Positions 41,328 to 45,426 of a DNA stretch of 45,426 nucleotides are shown here, piece by piece; the stretch's first letter is position 1; each line of letters begins with the position of its first letter. Position numbers and translations under genes: made by a program. Source of the stretch: Choanephora cucurbitarum (Eukaryota; Mucoromycota; Mucoromycetes; Mucorales; Choanephoraceae); assembly GCA_025331435.1 (NCBI GenBank), contig JAIWNI010000156.1, positions 1 to 45,426 of the forward strand. The letters are read 5' to 3'. The notes beneath the pieces were generated by a model. The model had not been told where the DNA came from, did no database searches, and worked only from the letters and a program-made list of their open reading frames with translations.

Positions 41328-42920
41328 ATGTCTACTACTACACCTGTTGTCACTGAACCAGTAGCTCCTGAAACCCCTGTTGCTGCTGTTGTTCCTGCTC
41401 AAGAAACTACTGCTGTTGAAGAGCCTAAGGTTACTGAAGAACCTAAGGTTGGAGAACCTAAGGTTGAAGAACCAAAGGTGGAGGAAGAAGCCAAGCCTGC
41501 TCCCGTTCAACCTACAGCATCCAAGTCTTCTAATACATCCAAGCGTCTTTCTGCCTTCTTTGGTAAGGCAAAGAATTTTGTTGATAAGGTTTCTGAAAAG
41601 AAGCCTAATGCCCAAAAGACTGAAACAACAGCCACCAAGGAGCCTGAAACTGTTAATACTCAAGTTGAAGCTCCTGAAGCCACTGCTGCCGCTGCTGCTA
41701 CTGGTGTGACTGATGCTGTTATCACCGAAACTCCTACTAAAGAAGCTCCTGCCAAGGAAGTTCCTGTTGCTGTTACAGAAGTCCCTGCTGCCACTTCAGA
41801 AGAGCCCGCAGTGACTGAAGAACCTGTAGCTGAAGAACAAACCACTGCTGTCGAAAAGCCAAAGGTTGAAAAGCGTAAATCTCTCTTGGGTAACATCTTC
41901 CGTAGCAAGGTAAAACATCACTTCATTTTTTTTTATATCGTCGGATCAATTATTTTGTGCATTTTAGCAAATCGGAACTTGGTTCAATTTGATTTTCTAA
42001 AACAAGGTTCACCACCAGCAAGCCTGGTGCAACCCTTTTTTACTTTATTTCTTTTTATTATGATCCAGACTTTATTATGATAACAATGGAAACTGATCTC
42101 TCTATCTTTCATTAGAGCCCCTCAAAGGAAACTGAAGAACACATTCTTAAAGGTAGGATTGATAAAAAATGGCTTTTTTGTTCATTTGACGTTAAAAAAT
42201 TGCTGTTGTAGTTGAAGAGACCGAAGCTGATAAGGAAGAAGCCGTTGCTGCTGCTGCTGCTGCCACTTCTGGTGGTATTGTCGAAGAAGAACAAGAGGAA
42301 CATGCTGCCGCTGCTGAGCACACTGCTCCTGCCCATAAAGAAAACGTCATTGACACACTAAAGAAGGGTCCTCTTGGCAAATTCTTTAACAAGAAAGAAA
42401 AGAAGGAACATGAACATGCTACTGAAGAAACCGTTACAGAACCTGCTGTTCATACTGAAGTTACTCCTGAACCTGTTGCTGCTGGTAAGTTTATAGACAA
42501 TCCAAGCACTGATGATGAAACTATTTGCTTGATAAAAAGGAAAACACATGTGGATATGTGTAACCTTTTTTTTACTCTTATTTATTCAAATTATGTATGA
42601 CAGAAGTACTAATTTTTTAATTTAAAATAGTTGAACCTACCACTACTGAAACTGCTGTTCAACCTCAAGAAAAGCAAACTGAAGAAAAGCGCTCTAGTTC
42701 TCCTTTGGGTCGTCGTATCACTCAAATCTTCCGTGGCTTTACTCCAAAGAAGAAAGCTGCTCACAAGGAAGAAGATAAGCATGAAGAAGGCACAACTGAA
42801 CATGTCCCTGAAGCTAGCGAACCTGTCGTAGCTACTGAAGAAGCTCATGAGGAGCAAAGAGAAGAAGAATCTACTGCTGTTGCTCCTGCTGCTTTACCTG
42901 CTGTTCAAGCTACTGCCTAA
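41328..42920 (+). CDS. Acidic, disordered Glu/Ala-rich protein with four LG-x-x-F basic motifs
   Basis: Four exons: 41328-41909, 42116-42152, 42212-42484 and 42631-42920, giving 393 residues. Most of the protein is low-complexity Glu/Ala/Thr/Pro/Val (EEPKVTEEPKVGEPKVEEPK). Set into it are four similar basic-hydrophobic islands: RLSAFFGKAKN (41541-41573), KSLLGNIFRSK (41877-41909), LGKFFNKKEKK (42374-42406) and LGRRITQIFRGFTPKKK (42705-42755). The regular layout, one island per exon or repeat, suggests internal duplication. The islands could be membrane-binding amphipathic helices or docking motifs. Codon bias is strong, so the protein is probably abundant. No family is recognised. Confidence 0.7.
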
Positions 42921-44454
42921 AACTAATTCTCTCTCTTTTTTTAATACTTTTTATTTTTGCTTAATCGACTCTCTACCTTTAACTTTAATCATCTAACATC
43001 TACACCTTCTTTTCTAATTCAATTACTCTTTTTTCTAATAAACATCAACTGATGCCTTAGTTTGTTTAGTTGACAGAATGTTTCTTTTGGAAACAAATAA
43101 CAAACAGAAAAGAAAGAATTAGTCACTTGCCTTAAACAGGAAATAAGCTCAAATGTCATTTCTAGTCACTAACTGCATAGTGATTACACATGAAAAAGGT
43201 TGTACAGCATTACTCTTGGGCGTACGCCTATCATTGTCACACCAAACATAAGCCTATTCCTCCTTTTTCTCTCGCTTCATTTATCAAAACACTTAATTTA
43301 AGTAATAGAGGCTTTTCAAATGACAGAGGATTTTATTGTATTAATAAGAAAAAAGAAAACAAAGACAGCCATTCCATTTTTTCTATTTAAGAAAACAATG
43401 AAAGTAAGCAGGTTTACTGAGCGCAATTCATCAAAATAACAATAAGGAGCAAATATAAAAGTTTGTTGGAAATGCGTAAAGAGATACTCTATAAGGACTG
43501 TATGACCCAAGTCACTCGACTACAGAAATAGGTTAAATGCTAATGTACCATATGCCTTTTTTTTGCGTACTACCAGTAAAAGCAGTTCTGTAGATAAGCA
43601 AACTCTTCTTTTACACAACAATAGACTAGCATAAATAAACACTGACCGCATTTGTCTACTCTTCATTGTTAATGCTACTTCATATAAGTCATGCTATTTA
43701 CAGGCTGTCTTTTCTTTTTTCACACTCAAGCCTAATTAAATCAGATGTTAATTAATGAATAACTTTGATTATGATAAACTCCTCTACTAAAAAAGAAAGG
43801 TTAAGTTTTAGAAATCAAAAATAGTTAACACCTAATAGTCATACCATAGTGTTCTTTTGATCATTTAATCACAAAGCATCATGCTGATCATATCTATCAC
43901 TTTCTTTTTCATTGTGATCACTTTCAAATACACATTTTTTTAGTCAGAGCGCTATCTTGGTTATGCATAATTTCCGTCCGGTCCGAACAATTAGCTAAGT
44001 GCAAGCCACCATGTCATTTGAACATTGTCGCGTTATATATAAAATTTCTGTCTACTTTCGCGTCTACAAAAAAAAAGCAACGGATCAGGAACAAGTTTAG
44101 AATCAAACCTAGTGAAACACTACAATTCATAGAGTGCAATTATATGAATTGGTTAGTCCATGACTCCTACTTTTGAATTGTAGTCTATTCACAGCACACT
44201 GTTTCATTTAGTTCTTTCTCTCTCTTGCTCTCTTCGGGCCTTCTTGTTCTTCTACCTCCCTCCTCTTTCTTCTCTCTGAAAAAAGAAAATAGAGACCCTT
44301 TCTTAATAGCGGGAAATTAATAAGCTTTGGACTGAAAACTAAAAAAAAATAGAAAAAGAGACAGTGAGAGAGAGCGAGAGAATTTCTGATATCATTAAAC
44401 AGAAAAAAAATTTTTTTCTTTCTTTTCCTATACTTCTTTATTAAGCCCATTAGC
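42921..44454. other. 1.5-kb intergenic stretch
   Basis: No gene, tRNA or repeat is recognised. TATATATAAAA near 44033-44043 may be a promoter element, 410 bp before the sirtuin. GTCCGGTCCG near 43977 is an isolated GC-rich direct repeat. GA-rich and T-rich tracts (44360-44440) immediately precede the sirtuin start. Confidence 0.4.
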
Positions 44455-45426
44455 ATGAAGAAGACGATTGTCATTTCTGAACCATCAGAAGTGATCGACC
44501 CACTCCTTACCGAACTCTCTTCTTTTATTGCTAAAAGCAAACGTGCCATCGTTGTAACTGGTGCTGGTATCTCTTGCAGCAGTGGCATACCTGTATGTAG
44601 ATACATCGCCTACAAAATAAAATCACGCGTTAATTTCCTTTCCATCCTAGGACTTTCGTTCATCAGATGGTCTTTACAATTTAGTCAAAAAGCGTCATCC
44701 GGACATCGTCTTGCGCGGCAAAGAGTTATTTGATGCCACCTTGTTCCGTAATGAAAAGACAATCAAATGTTTCTATACCTTTATGGCCGAACTTCGGTCC
44801 ATGATAACACATGCTGAACCCACCATTACTCATGAATTCATTCAGTCCTTAACCGAAAAGGGTCAATTGTTGCGTTGTTATACACAAAACATCGATTTCT
44901 TAGAAGACAACCTGAACATTCCAGCCATTCAGCTGCACGGAACCATGAAGGAAGTCCGTTGTACGCTCTGCAGTACTACTTTTGACTTTACAGACGAATA
45001 CGAACAGCAGTTTCGTGATGGAGAGGCACCTGGTTGTCCTCAGTGCGAATCGGCCGATGCAGAACGTGTTCGCCTTGGAAAGCGTCAATTATCGACCGGT
45101 ACGTTGCGTCCTGCCATTGTGCTCTACAATGAAGACCATCCTCAGGGCGATTCAATTGGTCAATCTCAAATCAATGATCTCAAGAAGAAGCCTGATCTAA
45201 TGATTGTTATGGGTACTTCCCTAAAGATTCCTGCCCTTAAAAAGTTCATTAAGCAGGCTGCTCGTATTATTCATACCAAGCCTGGTGGTTGTGTCGTCTT
45301 TGTGAACCGAACAAGTCCTACCAAAGAGTGGGAAAAGGTGTTTGATTATGAAGTCATGGGCGATTCTGACAGATGGGTTGAATTGACCAATGAGAAATTA
45401 GCCGATGAAAAACTGATGAACCAAAC
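44455..45426 (+). CDS. HST4: HST3/HST4-type sirtuin deacetylase (3' end outside the window)
   Basis: Exon 1 is 44455-44592 and exon 2 begins at 44651 and runs off the window, with at least 304 residues visible. The NAD-binding signature is split by the intron: VVTGAGISCSSGIP then DFRSSDGLYNLV. Further family blocks are CYTQNIDFLE, IQLHGTMKEVRC (catalytic His), zinc ligands CTLC and CPQC, LRPAIVLYNEDHP and MGTSLKIPALKKF. The DFRSSDGLY and TGTLRPAIVLYNE forms are those of the Hst3/Hst4 class, which removes acetyl from histone H3 Lys56 after S phase and guards genome stability. The C-terminal tail is not seen. Confidence 0.92.

Overview
The window is nuclear DNA of a fungus, most likely an early-diverging Mucoromycota (Mucorales-like) species. 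This is inferred from short GT-AG introns (mostly 45-70 nt), AT- and pyrimidine-rich intergenic DNA, small gene-to-gene distances, a mix of genes shared with animals (TM9SF3, RBM48, ISY1), and transposases of the Tc1 and IS630 types. I cannot name the species. All exon models were made by hand from reading-frame continuity, splice signals and recalled family motifs. No database search was run.

Layout. 1-1.3 kb: 3' end of a Helitron-type PIF1 helicase. 1.4-6.5 kb: a compact housekeeping block holding a mitochondrial chalcone-isomerase-fold protein (AIM18/46 type, -), splicing factor ISY1 (+), cytochrome oxidase assembly factor COA1 (+) and a type II membrane PC-esterase-like protein (-). 6.5-17.5 kb: an accessory island. 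It holds a lineage-specific four-exon gene, short AT-rich repeats, a broken Tc1/mariner transposase, a broken PD-(D/E)XK-like gene and a 5.4-kb IS630-type transposon. That transposon has about 0.2-kb terminal inverted repeats, a decayed transposase and an intact eight-exon passenger gene. 17.8-31.6 kb: TM9SF3 (-), an F-box/leucine-rich protein (+), YSC84-type SYLF-SH3 actin protein (-), RBM48 (-), a small secreted Ala/Gly-rich protein (+), a coiled-coil protein (+), an unrecognised protein (+) and ribosomal protein uL13 (-). 33.5-45.4 kb: CTP synthase (+), an AFG2/SPATA5L1-type AAA ATPase (-), RQT4/TRIP4 zinc-finger protein (-), a decayed membrane-protein gene (-), an acidic disordered protein with four repeated basic-hydrophobic motifs (+) and the start of an HST3/HST4-type sirtuin (+).

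Functional themes. Several genes serve RNA processing and translation: ISY1, RBM48, uL13, the AFG2-like ATPase and RQT4. Two act in mitochondria (COA1, AIM18-like) and several in membrane or actin traffic (TM9SF3, YSC84). They are not an operon; they are independently transcribed genes with short divergent or convergent spacers.

The most notable part is 11.1-17.5 kb. An intact, spliced gene for a protein with a D-G...(L)LLETS signature sits inside an IS630-type element whose own transposase is broken, and a decayed relative of the same protein type lies just outside the element. This suggests a multi-copy, transposon-associated, possibly nuclease-fold protein family that outlives its transposase.
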